From the NCBI RefSeq assembly GCF_000332175.1, contig NZ_KB235914.1:2095368-2159367 (forward strand): a stretch of 64,000 nucleotides of DNA, in the 5' to 3' direction. Position numbers and translations under genes: made by a program. The notes under the pieces are model-generated. The model was not told the origin of the DNA and searched no databases. It worked only from the letters and a program-made list of their open reading frames with translations. Position 1 is the stretch's first letter. Every line of letters starts with the position of its first letter. Shown here piece by piece: positions 40,257 to 48,359 of this stretch. This DNA is from Pseudanabaena sp. PCC 6802. GTDB taxonomy: Bacteria; Cyanobacteriota; Cyanobacteriia; Pseudanabaenales; Pseudanabaenaceae.

Positions 40257-40615
40257 TTGAGGTTGTCACCGCTTATTGGTTTAGTCAAGCCACGGAGGGA
40301 AACAAACAGGCAATTGCCTTGGTTTGGGCGTTGCTCACCGAATCCTTAGAGCGTAGGTTTGATAGTGCGTTTGGGGTAATTCGTACTGAGCAAGAGCTTA
40401 ACGAGCAATTATCTCAGCGTGTTCTACAACTTGAAGCAATCCTGACTCAACTAGGTGAAGCATTTGCACTTGATGATGACATCAGGCGTGAACGAGATTA
40501 CCTGGAGTCCTTACTAAGACAGCAAGGTATCGATCCTTGGGGATTGCCTCAAGGTGAAGAAGAGTGACTGGGATAAACGCTGACAGCCCATCGCCGCCTT
40601 TCAGGACGCCGTAGA

Positions 40616-40813
40616 TTATATACCCACGTCGCCGATCGCCTTTTCGATCGCACCAAAATCCCGCTTCGCCAATTGCGCAAACAAGGCTTGCTGGCCGAGG
40701 TAGAGCAGGTGCAGATCCTTAAGCAGCTTTTTCGCGCTTTCGAGATCCACTGCCTCCACCTGCTGGCAAAACAGCGCGTGAGCAAATTCTTTCTCCGTTG
40801 GCAAATTATTCAT
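40616..40813 (-). CDS. nblA: NblA-like phycobilisome degradation protein (65 aa)
   Basis: I chose the ATG at 40813 because GGAG lies about 9 bases upstream; an ATG at 40819 is also in frame. The sequence LPTEKEFAHALFCQQVEAVD, LESAKKLLKDLHLLYLGQQA, LFAQLAKRDFG follows NblA closely: LxxExEFxxxxFxxQV, then two helices ending in a short basic segment. NblA is a ~60-aa adaptor that triggers breakdown of the phycobilisome antenna, and some cyanophages carry it. Here it overlaps the end of a Mu-type gemA gene by 8 bases, so it belongs to a phage operon. The identification is by motif and length only. Confidence 0.6.
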   Translation of the reverse strand: MNNLPTEKEFAHALFCQQVEAVDLESAKKLLKDLHLLYLGQQALFAQLAKRDFGAIEKAIGDVGI

Positions 40814-41255
40814 GAACATCCGCTCCTACTCGTTTGCACCAAGCCTTCAGTCCCTCGATCGCTGCTCTAGCCGCTTCGTAGGTAACTATCCAGTCAATCG
40901 ACTCCACGCCCGTCTGTTTTTTCAGCTAGGCATTCAGCCCCTTGCGCGTCCCGTCGCACGCGCCCGCATCGCGAAGCAAGTACCACAGCTTCCAGATTTT
41001 CTTCTGCTCGCGCGAGTTCTCGATCCGGCGGGGCGGAGAAGCGCCGCGTTTGACTTTTGGCATCCAGCCCTTAGCCCGAAACGAGTTGAGCACTGTATTT
41101 AGCTCGGAAAGGCTCATGTCTGCCGTGGATTCCTTGCGAGTCAGCGAAACCAGAATCGTGCGGTACGCTTCGTCGCTCAGGCCGAGATCGGCTTTGGCGA
41201 TATGCACCAGAGCCTTCAGTCGGTTTGTTACCCCTTTAGGCGGCGCATTACTCAT
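40806..41255 (-). pseudogene. gemA: GemA (Mu gp16)-like gene with an in-frame amber codon
   Basis: From the ATG at 41255 (GGAGGGAG upstream) the protein has the Mu gp16/DUF1018 pattern: LKALVHIAKADLGLSDEAYR, STADMSLSELNTVLNSFRAK, QKKIWKLWYLLRDAGA. A TAG at codon 110 (40928-40926) interrupts LNA/LKKQTGVESIDWIV, and the same frame continues with YEAARAAIEGLKAWCKRVGA to a natural stop at 40806. The continuation is the conserved GemA C-terminus, so one base change (perhaps from TGG) explains the interruption. The truncated 109-aa product would lack this end. GemA modulates host and phage gene expression in Mu. Confidence 0.8.
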
Positions 41256-41481
41256 CGTTTTCTCCCTCCTGTTCATAGCCAAAAGCGCGTATGCAGCCAT
41301 CTATCAACGTCTCGCCAATCAGTTGCAAGAAACGGTGGATTGCATTTGCCGCAGTCACGACCGCTTCCCTCACACCATAAAGCGCTATCAAAACGATCAT
41401 CAGTATCGTCAAAACCAGAGACAGCAAGAAGCTACAGACTACTTCCAAGACGTGCAATAACCAATCAGGAATTCGATTCAT
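41248..41481 (-). CDS. Small membrane protein (77 aa)
   Basis: Residues 8-40 are strongly hydrophobic (WLLHVLEVVCSFLLSLVLTI followed by LMIVLIALYG), one or two membrane spans, followed by an amphipathic helix (VVTAANAIHRFLQLIGETLI) and an acidic end. It overlaps the gemA start by 8 bases. In Mu-like phages small membrane proteins in the early region include Kil-like factors; this role is not proven here. Confidence 0.55.
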   Translation of the reverse strand: MNRIPDWLLHVLEVVCSFLLSLVLTILMIVLIALYGVREAVVTAANAIHRFLQLIGETLIDGCIRAFGYEQEGENDE

Positions 41482-41686
41482 CTTGAGCGACCTCCTCGGT
41501 ATTAAGTGCTGCCAGCCTCCTGAGCGCGAATCGGCGCGAAACTTCGCTGAGAGCCGGATTGTAGGCTTGTCGCCTGTAGTGCTCCGCCAGCTCGTGCTTC
41601 AGGCTACTATTATTGCTATCACCCCTCGGGTGCGTCGTGTTTTCAGTCAGCTTGCGAGCCACAATTTTCCTCCCTATCTTCTTCAA
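41465..41686 (-). CDS. Hypothetical basic protein (73 aa)
   Basis: Basic N-terminus (MKKIGRKIVARKLTENTTHP) and helical C-terminus (YNPALSEVSRRFALRRLAAL). No family is recognised. It overlaps the membrane-protein gene by 17 bases and the upstream 66-aa gene by 44. Confidence 0.45.
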   Translation of the reverse strand: MKKIGRKIVARKLTENTTHPRGDSNNSSLKHELAEHYRRQAYNPALSEVSRRFALRRLAALNTEEVAQDESNS

Positions 41687-41843
41687 ATTCTTGCAGCGCA
41701 GCGATCGCTTCGATCATCCCCTCGAACGGCTTAGCCTCCGAAAGGTAATAGCCCGTATCCAGGTCTACAGAACTCTCGGCGACGGCGATCGCACTGGCGG
41801 CGACATCGCACAGGTAATCGCGCCAGGTCTTCACGGCTTCCAT
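41643..41843 (-). CDS. Hypothetical acidic protein (66 aa)
   Basis: Acidic helical protein (MEAVKTWRDYLCDVAASAIA; GMIEAIAALQEFEEDREENC). It overlaps the 3' end of the methyltransferase gene by 13 bases. The function is unknown; it could be a DNA mimic, but only its charge suggests so. Confidence 0.5.
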   Translation of the reverse strand: MEAVKTWRDYLCDVAASAIAVAESSVDLDTGYYLSEAKPFEGMIEAIAALQEFEEDREENCGSQAD

Positions 41844-43206
41844 ATAAACTCCTCAGCACTCTGCATGCCCGGAGCGCTAAGCCTGATATCAAAAATTGCA
41901 TCGTAAATCTGGCGATGCGATTCTTCCTCGCCGTCGCGCAAGTAGGCGACGCGCCCGACAATGCGGTAGACCCGATGAATGTAAGCTCCCATGAGACCAA
42001 AGACTTCCGCTCTTTGCTTGCTGGAAAAGAAGTCGAGCGGCAAAATAAACAGGCAGCGCCCGCTACGCTTAATCAAGGTCAGGCAGTGCGCCAGGATTGG
42101 CAGGGCTTTCGAGAAAGGCAAATTGCCGATCGCCACATCAAAAGTCTCAAGACACGACTTGGAAGGTTATTCAAGCCGAGGACAGAATGTCAGATGAATC
42201 TAAGCAGGCATAAGCACCTCCAATACCTGAGCTATAGAACGTCCGTTGGCAAACAAGCCATGAGCCAACTCCAGTAGTTGAGCAAGCGCTTCACGCGAGA
42301 GGGAATGGAGCTTCTGCCCGATGGTTTGCGTTCCCTTAGCAAACGAAAAACTTTCCGATTTTCCGCCCGAGCCCGTTACGCGTTGGAGCAAAGACTGCGC
42401 TAGACAACATAAACGCAAGTGGCGTTTGACCGCTTGCTGGTTGCGTACCTGAGCCGCTTCCAATCCTGTAACTTGCTTGCAGAACTCATGAAAGACTTCA
42501 CAAGACCAGCGATAGTTCCAAGTTTCCATGATGCGCGTGCTTTCCCAATGTTGGGCATCCGTGAGTAAAAAGCGCGGGGCATCACCCAAGTCCGACTGCT
42601 CGTGTACAATGACCAAACGCTTGCGTCCATAGCGTTTCAGCCGTATCACTTTCGTAAATGCCCACATGGTCTTACTTTGACCATTACGACAGGCGATCGT
42701 CACAGCCCGAAAGCTCTGAGGATGCTGAGACCGTAACAGGGTGGCGACAGCATCAACTCGTTGCCACTGGTTATCCCAAAGGATATGTCGCGATGATTCA
42801 ATTTCGCTGACCCAGTGCTTGCCCTTACTTTCAATCAAACGCGTCAACTCCAGGGTCAATACGCCGTTGTCAAAAGCATAGTGGGCGTTGGGGAACTGTC
42901 CCTCTGTTTCCAGTTGTTCCACGAGGTCTCGCACGATTTCCGTGCGTTTACGATACTCCAGCCGATTGCTCTGGTAGCTGATTAACTCGCTCAGACGCGC
43001 CATTACCTGCGTCATCTCCGTGTAACTCTGTTGTGCGCTCATCTGCAAATATGCTTTCTCTGCCTCCTGCCAATTCGGTGGTTGCACTACCACGTCTAAC
43101 CCATCGATATACTCCCGATTTGAGATTACTGCAGTCACCACTGTTTGGTAGTTGCTCATGCGATGCTCTACATAATCGTAACTGCGTTTGACTCCAAAGA
43201 TTTCTT

Positions 43207-44501
43207 GGGAGCATCTCAGTTTTGCAAGGCAAGGTTAAGAGAGCCATTAAGGTAAGCAGAACGGTGTTTGAGGACTTGTGGCACATTATCACGGTTCCAT
43301 TGAGCGCCAGAGATTTTGATGCGTCTAGCGATTTGCTTAACAGCAGATTCCACTGCGCCAGAACCAATAGAGCAAATCTGCTCGGTTTGGAAATACCAAT
43401 AATCAGGAATACGATGGCGATGCTTGTGCAGATAAGCAATAAAATTGATGCTCTGAGGACTAGCTAAGTGATTGAGCTCAGCAATAGCTGCAGTTACATT
43501 ACCCCGCCACAAAAAAGCTTCGACCCCAGTCAAAAGTTGAGCTGTAGCCTCAATTTTATGCAGGTTTTCCACCAAATGGAACCAGTCCAAGATTTCATAG
43601 CGACTATCAGGTATAGAGATCTGGGCAATAATATTCCAAATCCCATCATGTCCATCCCCAATACAGGTAACCATATCTGCTAAAGGCTGTCGATTTACCC
43701 AGTCTGTTAAGGCAATGTTATCTTGAAATGTGGCAAATATGGCTTGTCCATGCAAGTTCACAGCTTTATAGTCCTTCCACTCACTTGGCTGTCCAAGTGG
43801 CGTGCGCAGTCTGATTCTGCCTCCATCGACACTTAATTCCTCGACCGACTCTTCTACCTCTAGGGGGCTAAATTCATGGCGATGCACCAGGCGCTGTTGT
43901 GTACTGCGCGATATTTGCACTCCCATCAACATGGCTAAGTCTTTGGCGGCTTGTTCGTAGGATACATTCGCACTCAAGATCAGGCTACATCTTTCCACAT
44001 ACGGGCTCACCTGGCTATAGGGGGCTACTTTGAGCTTCTGCGCTTGCTTTTGCGTGAGGTGGAGCTGTCCGATGCTGCTTTGCACTCGCCTGCGGCGTCC
44101 TGCTTCTGTGCCCGTAACTGTGCGGATAAAAAACTCCCTATTTCTGGGCTGACATGTTCGAGGATTTGCTGCCGCACAGCGATTTCGATCCCTTCCAAGC
44201 TGGTTAGTTGTTCCGATGGTGTATTCTGATAAAGGATGGCGGCAATAGCTTGAACGTGCGCTTGCATTTCTGAGAGTGTTCAGATTTTTGTGTAAATTGA
44301 GTCCTGAAGTACGTATTTACGCTGTTTCAGAGGCTCGATACACAAAATTCCGATCGCACCCGCATTTCTTTTTCCTGCTCTGGAGTCATGGTTGCTCTCC
44401 TTGGGGTTGGTTTCTCGTATTCCTATCTTCTGATTTCTTCCCCCTTTTGGCTACCCATCTATATTAAGCATTATTACTCAGTGCAAAGTTGAGATGCTCC
44501 C
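43207..44501 (-). mobile_element. ISKra4 copy D with a 90-bp MITE inside (1295 bp)
   Basis: The 1197-bp element is expanded by exactly 98 bp (MITE plus 8-bp duplication), which breaks the first small frame near its start. GATTTCTT flanks it on the left (43199-43206) and recurs on the right at 44509-44516, displaced by seven extra bases (GTTAAAT). Confidence 0.9.
44272..44361. mobile_element. 90-bp MITE with IS256-type ends
   Basis: The left end GAGAGTGTTCAGATTTTTGT and the inverted right end GGGTGCGATCGGAATTTTGT are imperfect inverted repeats of the IS256 type, with the left end nearly identical to the IS256 end at 29105. The 8-bp duplication GCATTTCT lies at 44264-44271 and 44362-44369. There is no coding capacity; transposase would have to be supplied by an IS256 element. 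Confidence 0.85.
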
Positions 44502-45343
44502 GTTAAATGATTTCTTTGCCCCGTTCGTGATGTGCCAACGTCCAATCCAGGCTGATTACCTCTTTCCCCTTGCCTTGATGCTCCGATGATAATGTCTCCC
44601 GATGCTTTTGCATTAACTCTTCGCTATCCCACCCTGCCTCAAACACTGCCTCGTGCATTGCCCGTCGGCTCACGGCTTCTCCCTCTGGCCACACTATTTG
44701 GCTGTGGATCCCTTGTAATGTCTTGTTGGGACTTAGAATCAAACCATTGACATATCGACTGACGTGGTTAAATCCCTCTTCGCGACAAAACACGCTGCGA
44801 TATGCCTGCATCCCTTTAGCTATGGTTGGTGCTACTCCTACCAGCCTGAAAAAAGGTAATAACATTGGCAAAACAAGGCTTTTTCGTCGTTTATTCCTTC
44901 ATCTTAGCCTTTTGTTGCCCTTTTTAGACCTTACCTGCTTAACCTTCCAAGTCGTGTCAAGAAGCTCGCAATCCAAAATGCTGGCATGTGCCCACATCCG
45001 CCCCGACAGCATTCTGCCTTCAGAGTATCGGGTTTCGTCGATCTCGTAGCAGGTAGTCCCAAAGGGCAGGTACTTGGCTACCTGTCCGGTACCCGCCGTT
45101 GGCTCCAGTAAAACTTTTTCGTGCGGCTCCAAAAGATTCGCTAAAATCTGCGCCAGCCAGTCTGGAGTTTCCCAATTGTCGGGACTCCAGTCATCTTTCT
45201 GTTCTGATTTTTTGGGCTTCAGCAGCGCTTTTGCCAGTTTCAGCGTCACCTCTTGATCTTGGGCTACTTCGATCGCGTTCTCCAGCACTTCATCGGGAGT
45301 ACTGGGCGCGGTGAGCAGATACAGTGCCGACGGCTGGATTTGC

Positions 45344-45367
45344 AAATCCGACAACGTTGTCGGATTT
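45344..45367. repeat. 24-bp perfect palindrome inside the split methyltransferase gene
   Basis: Same core as 1605-1630 and 38410-38435. It is translated on the minus strand as NPTTLSDL, a different frame from the KSDNVVGF reading in the transposase gene. Confidence 0.9.
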
Positions 45368-45633
45368 AAACGGCGGGCTACCTGCATAAATCGCTGTGCC
45401 ATGCGCTCGTCCCAGTCGAGTTCGCGCTTCATCCAGGCCAGAAACTTGCCGTGCTCGACGCGCTCCTTTACCTCCAGCAACATCGCACCTACCGAGGCGA
45501 TCGCATAGGGAATGCGCTTCACCGTATTGCGGATTTCTTGGGCGCGATCGCGCAGGAAATCGTCGTCGTCCAAGACTTTAGACTCAACTACCTCCACTTC
45601 TCGCGCTTCTAGGGTCAAAATTTCTTCCATTCG

Positions 45634-46053
45634 CTAACCTCCAATCTTATTTTTCTCAACCATCTCGCGCAGGCGCTTCAGGTTTGCGTGGCGCTGTTCC
45701 GGCGTTAGCTCCGCAGGAGCAGGCACATCTCGATCGTCCACAACTCCAACACCATCACTACACCCAGCAACAAGATCGCCAGCCATAGCGATGCTCGTGC
45801 TGCGTCGTTCTTCGCGTTTTGCCCCATATGCCTCCCACTGCAACGTTACCAACTCAAATCTCTCCAGGACAAAGAAACCCTTATTAATCCAGGCTTTCGC
45901 GTCGGTTACGCCGTGCGGCTGCTTGCGCTCCTCCAGATAGCGACAAATCCAGCGCACAAAGTCCGGATCGAAATCGAAGAGCTTCGCGCTTACCTGCCAC
46001 GGTTGCAGGCTGACACCGCTGCGAAACCTGGCACCCATAGGATCGAAGGTCAT
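45634..46053 (-). CDS. Hypothetical protein (139 aa)
   Basis: FDFDPDFVRWICRYLEERKQ, GVTDAKAWINKGFF and a C-terminal helix (LTPEQRHANLKRLREMVEKN) resemble short regions of cyanobacterial phage genes; no family name is known to me. It is followed after 3 bases by the DUF3102-methyltransferase gene and overlaps its upstream neighbour by ATGA, so it is part of the Mu-like operon. Confidence 0.55.
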   Translation of the reverse strand: MTFDPMGARFRSGVSLQPWQVSAKLFDFDPDFVRWICRYLEERKQPHGVTDAKAWINKGFFVLERFELVTLQWEAYGAKREERRSTSIAMAGDLVAGCSDGVGVVDDRDVPAPAELTPEQRHANLKRLREMVEKNKIGG

Positions 46054-46313
46054 CGCCAGCCTCCGACCTTATCGAGGTAGTACTTGTCGACAGAAAAGAA
46101 GAGATCGTTCTCTTCTTTTAATTCCACTAAGAAGCTATCCGAAGCCTTGTCGTCCGGCAGATAGAGAGCGTACTGATTACTTCCGTTCAAATTTGGATGA
46201 TTTGCTCGCAAGTGACACAAGTTGGCTACTTCCCACCTCTGACAGCCATAACTTTTCTTGGTATCGCGGCTCCAGAATGGGCAATTTATTTTTTCGCAAA
46301 CTAAAGCGCTCAC
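46050..46313 (-). CDS. Hypothetical Cys-rich protein (87 aa)
   Basis: I chose the GTG at 46313, which overlaps the upstream stop (GTGA) and has GGGAGG ten bases upstream. CEKINCPFWSRDTKKSYGCQ and CHLRANH give four Cys and one His that could bind zinc. The second half is acidic (SDSFLVELKEENDLFFSVDK). Confidence 0.5.
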   Translation of the reverse strand: MSALVCEKINCPFWSRDTKKSYGCQRWEVANLCHLRANHPNLNGSNQYALYLPDDKASDSFLVELKEENDLFFSVDKYYLDKVGGWR

Positions 46314-46492
46314 TCTTGTTCCGCCTCCCAAAACGCGATCTGACTCACCTGCAAACCAGCAGGTGAGTCGCCATTGAAATTAATAAAAGAAACTCTGTCG
46401 TTTACGTTCCTTGTGAATTCCTTGTAGGTGGACTCAAGAAATTTATGGAATACAAGCTCTCGTCCGTTCACAAACACAATTCTGAGCTTCAC
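46310..46492 (-). CDS. Hypothetical protein (60 aa)
   Basis: A small beta-rich protein (MKLRIVFVNGRELVFHKFLE; DRVSFINFNGDSPAGLQVSQ). No family is recognised. Four-base overlaps (ATGA, GTGA) link it to both neighbours. Confidence 0.5.
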   Translation of the reverse strand: MKLRIVFVNGRELVFHKFLESTYKEFTRNVNDRVSFINFNGDSPAGLQVSQIAFWEAEQE

Positions 46493-46731
46493 TTCAGTCC
46501 TCCCTGATTAATTAAAAACAACGAAATCGCCGCCGTCACCGCTCGCTCGGCATCCCATTCGGGACGGGAATTGACGAAGCGGCGCAGTCGATCGCTCAGA
46601 TCTTTAGGAATCTCCAAAACAATCGGCACCACTTCCGCAGGCGGCATGGGCGCGGAACTGCCAACCGGCAGCCGTAGCTGCCCGACCAAATCTGGCATCG
46701 CTCGGCTTGCGGAGGACGGGCGTGCAAGCAT
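46489..46731 (-). CDS. Small RHH-like regulator, first gene of the operon (80 aa)
   Basis: After a Ser/Pro-rich start, the C-terminal half (VVPIVLEIPKDLSDRLRRFV, NSRPEWDAERAVTAAISLFL) has a strand followed by two helices, compatible with a ribbon-helix-helix fold. The position first in the leftward Mu-like operon parallels the RHH gene at 1911-2075. An internal ATG at 46698 could be the real start. Confidence 0.5.
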   Translation of the reverse strand: MLARPSSASRAMPDLVGQLRLPVGSSAPMPPAEVVPIVLEIPKDLSDRLRRFVNSRPEWDAERAVTAAISLFLINQGGLK

Positions 46732-46754
46732 GGTCAGGCAAGTTTACTAGATAA

Positions 46755-46861
46755 ACAAACCTCTGATGCCGCAAGGCGTTGAGCATTTAACTCAAAAACT
46801 GTAATATCAAGCTGAGTTTGGCAATGCAAGACAAACCTCTAATGCCGCAAGGCGTTGAACA
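46755..46861. repeat. Imperfect 31-bp direct repeat at a gene start
   Basis: 46755-46785 and 46831-46861 match except for two positions (ACAAACCTCT, then ATGCCGCAAGGCGTTGA). The second copy encodes the first residues of the HNH-like gene (DKPLMPQGVEH); the first copy could encode the same peptide. Confidence 0.75.
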
Positions 46862-47294
46862 CCATAAGGTTTTAAACTTCTCCCTGCCCGAAAGCTTAAT
46901 CGCCGATCTAAGGGAGATAGCAGATTCCCAAAGTCCCAAGAAATCGCTCTCTGAATTAGCAGCAAAAGTTCTACGCGAGTGGGCAGATGAGCAGCTATCA
47001 AATTGCGTGCTTGAACTAATTTCAAAGCCAAAAGTTTGGGATAGAACCTACCCTTTGGTAGACTCGCAAGATCAAGCGCTTGCTGATTCCGTAAAGTGGC
47101 GAGCCACTTCAAACGGTTGGGTTAATCGCAGGCACGTTGACGGCAAGCAGGCAGCCGTCTACCTGCACAGAGAAATCTTGAAAGTGACAGGCAATCAAAG
47201 CTTTCAGGTGACCTTTAAGAACGGTGACAGACTAGATTGCAGGAGAGAAAACCTGATTTTGTTGACGATGTCGGAATTGCGATCGCCCACCTAA
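46824..47294 (+). CDS. RHH-HNH fusion protein with altered catalytic site (156 aa)
   Basis: The N-terminal half (KVLNFSLPESLIADLREIAD, KSLSELAAKVLREWAD) looks like a ribbon-helix-helix domain. The C-terminal half (KQAAVYLHREILKVTGNQSF, QVTFKNGDRLDCRRENLILL) matches HNH_3-type homing nucleases. In these the strand normally reads VDHxxGD; here the His is Phe (VTFKNGD), so cleavage may be lost. It is divergent from the minus-strand operon and may work as its DNA-binding regulator. Confidence 0.55.
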   Translation: MQDKPLMPQGVEHHKVLNFSLPESLIADLREIADSQSPKKSLSELAAKVLREWADEQLSNCVLELISKPKVWDRTYPLVDSQDQALADSVKWRATSNGWVNRRHVDGKQAAVYLHREILKVTGNQSFQVTFKNGDRLDCRRENLILLTMSELRSPT

Positions 47295-47410
47295 ATCCGC
47301 GCATCCGCAAACCCAAAGCTAGCGCCAGTTCCCCGCGTTGCTTGTCATGAACCCTAACCCGCCTTCGGCTGAGGTTAGGGTTGCAGCACCAGCTTGAATA
47401 CCTCCATGTA

Positions 47411-47677
47411 AAAATCAAACGCCCTCCCAGAGCCACTCAAAAAATCAAGTCAGCCCACAGAGCCAGTTTGATTGTTGCATTATAAACCCCAAAAAAATTC
47501 CAAAAATCTGCTTATTGAGAATGGCTTTTTTGCTCGCGATTTACGCCGATCCAAAAACGGCTGCTTTTTTTTGATTTTTAGTTTTTTTCACGAACCACCT
47601 CAAAGCCTTTCATCCCAATCAATCCCAGTAAGTCCCGGTTGGTACCGCCGATCCAATAATGAATGCGTGCATACAGT
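47411..47677 (-). pseudogene. 3' remnant of a C5-methyltransferase gene
   Basis: It is about 85-90% identical by eye to 4377-4640, the 3' part of the C5-methyltransferase gene. On the minus strand it reads HYWIGGTNRDLLGLIGMKGF followed by a stop after REKN, then non-coding homology. The 5' catalytic part is absent. Confidence 0.75.
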
Positions 47678-47699
47678 GTGGTTACGGATGTATTACAGC

Positions 47700-48078
47700 G
47701 ATTAAGGAGAGGTACCAGGCCACTGGGTAGTTTTTAGCATGAATCAACCAAACTAAAACATTTGGACAATCTTTGGTTGTCGGTTGAGGTGGCGAGCTAG
47801 CCATTTATCTTGACCTATGTGTAAGAGCGAGAGCTTTTGCACAGTAGTTGTTTGTGGGATTTCTAGGTGCCTATCAGTTCTCGAACTCTAGCGATCGCCG
47901 TAAGGATAGACTTATGTTTATACCTGGTTTATATCCGAAAACAGCAACTTCAAGTCAACACATATACTTAGGAGTACAGACTTTCAGGTTTTGGGTACTA
48001 TATAAGCAAATGATTCATGAACTGAACAAGTTGTGAACTGTAAACTGTTACTGAGCAAGGCTCCTTAAGGTTAAAAAG
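47700..48078. other. Gene-free spacer
   Basis: No convincing gene or RNA is seen in this AT-rich stretch. One HIP1-like GCGATCGC lies at about 47891. It separates the Mu-like remnant from the defence island. Confidence 0.5.
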
Positions 48079-48273
48079 TTGGCGTTAAAGGATCTGGATA
48101 TCAAAGGTGAATATCGCAGCGATCGCTGCGATCTAATCCAAGATTTCTACATTCCTTGCTTAGAAAAGGCCACGTTATATAGTCGGGCAGTTGGCTTTTT
48201 TTCTAGCACTTCAATGGCAGCGGTGGCGAGTGGTCTGACCGCATTGATTCGGTCGAGGGGAAGATGCGCTTGA
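48079..48273 (+). pseudogene. N-terminal fragment of a PLD-domain helicase
   Basis: MALKDLDIKGEYRSDRCDLI, QDFYIPCLEKATLYSRAVGF, FSSTSMAAVASGLTALIRS matches the start of ~1000-aa proteins that join a phospholipase-D-like nuclease to a helicase and occur in defence islands. The frame shifts after LIRS (another frame then reads GKMRLKLE) and the rest of the gene is absent. Start is TTG. Confidence 0.6.
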
Positions 48274-48359
48274 AACTAGAATATTTTCGCACTCTTAGCA
48301 TTCAATAAAAGAGATGAGATAGGTTCTATAAATCCTTGTAAACTTAAAATTAATTCAAA

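Larger units (their letters stand above)
38496..40567 (+). pseudogene. Hypothetical 193-aa gene split by the 1484-bp IS
   Basis: Removing the IS and one TTGAGG copy joins 38496-38772 to 40263-40567 in frame, giving 193 aa. The N-terminal part (VQIGSLTVDGFMLSDGSYRM, SQTQAAKCIGKPEINARRFL) resembles phage anti-repressor or BRO-like domains. The join restores LPLEVVTAYWFSQATEGNKQ, then a coiled coil (LNEQLSQRVLQLEAILTQLG). It is probably a phage or plasmid regulator, now inactive. Confidence 0.7.
42152..44957 (-). mobile_element. IS701-like element, itself split by ISKra4 copy D
   Basis: Both ends are ACACGACTTGGAAGGTTA in inverted order, with the 4-bp target copy CAAG at 42148-42151 and 44958-44961. 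Without ISKra4 it is 1496 bp. The transposase parts (44871-44509 and 43198-42200) join in frame to 453 aa, restoring LAHHERGKEIFGVKRSYDYV. Motifs include SSPNKTLQGIHSQ-like text, SRRAMHEAVFEAGWDSEELM and WNYRWSCEVFHEFCK. Confidence 0.85.
41831..45630 (-). pseudogene. DUF3102-adenine methyltransferase gene split by an IS701-like element
   Basis: Removing the IS and one CTTG copy joins 45630-44958 to 42147-41831 in frame: 329 aa. The N-terminus is a DUF3102-like domain (ASVGAMLLEVKERVEHGKFL, AWMKRELDWDERMAQRFMQV). The C-terminal half is an SAM methyltransferase with motif I LLEPTAGTGQVAKYL and motif IV, restored by the join, as ETFDVAIGNLPFSK (NLPF in place of NPPF/Y), suggesting N6-adenine modification. 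A dispersed palindrome encodes NPTTLSDL between the domains. The gene is now broken. Phage DNA protection would be the likely original role. Confidence 0.8.

Noticed and set aside
40549..40785. Arg/Ser-rich minus-strand frame overlapping the NblA-like gene
   Set aside because: Composition is typical of an out-of-frame shadow and there is no RBS; the NblA-like frame explains the region.
46604..46786. 60-aa minus-strand frame
   Set aside because: It overlaps the RHH-like gene in another frame and spans the direct repeat; no coding signal.
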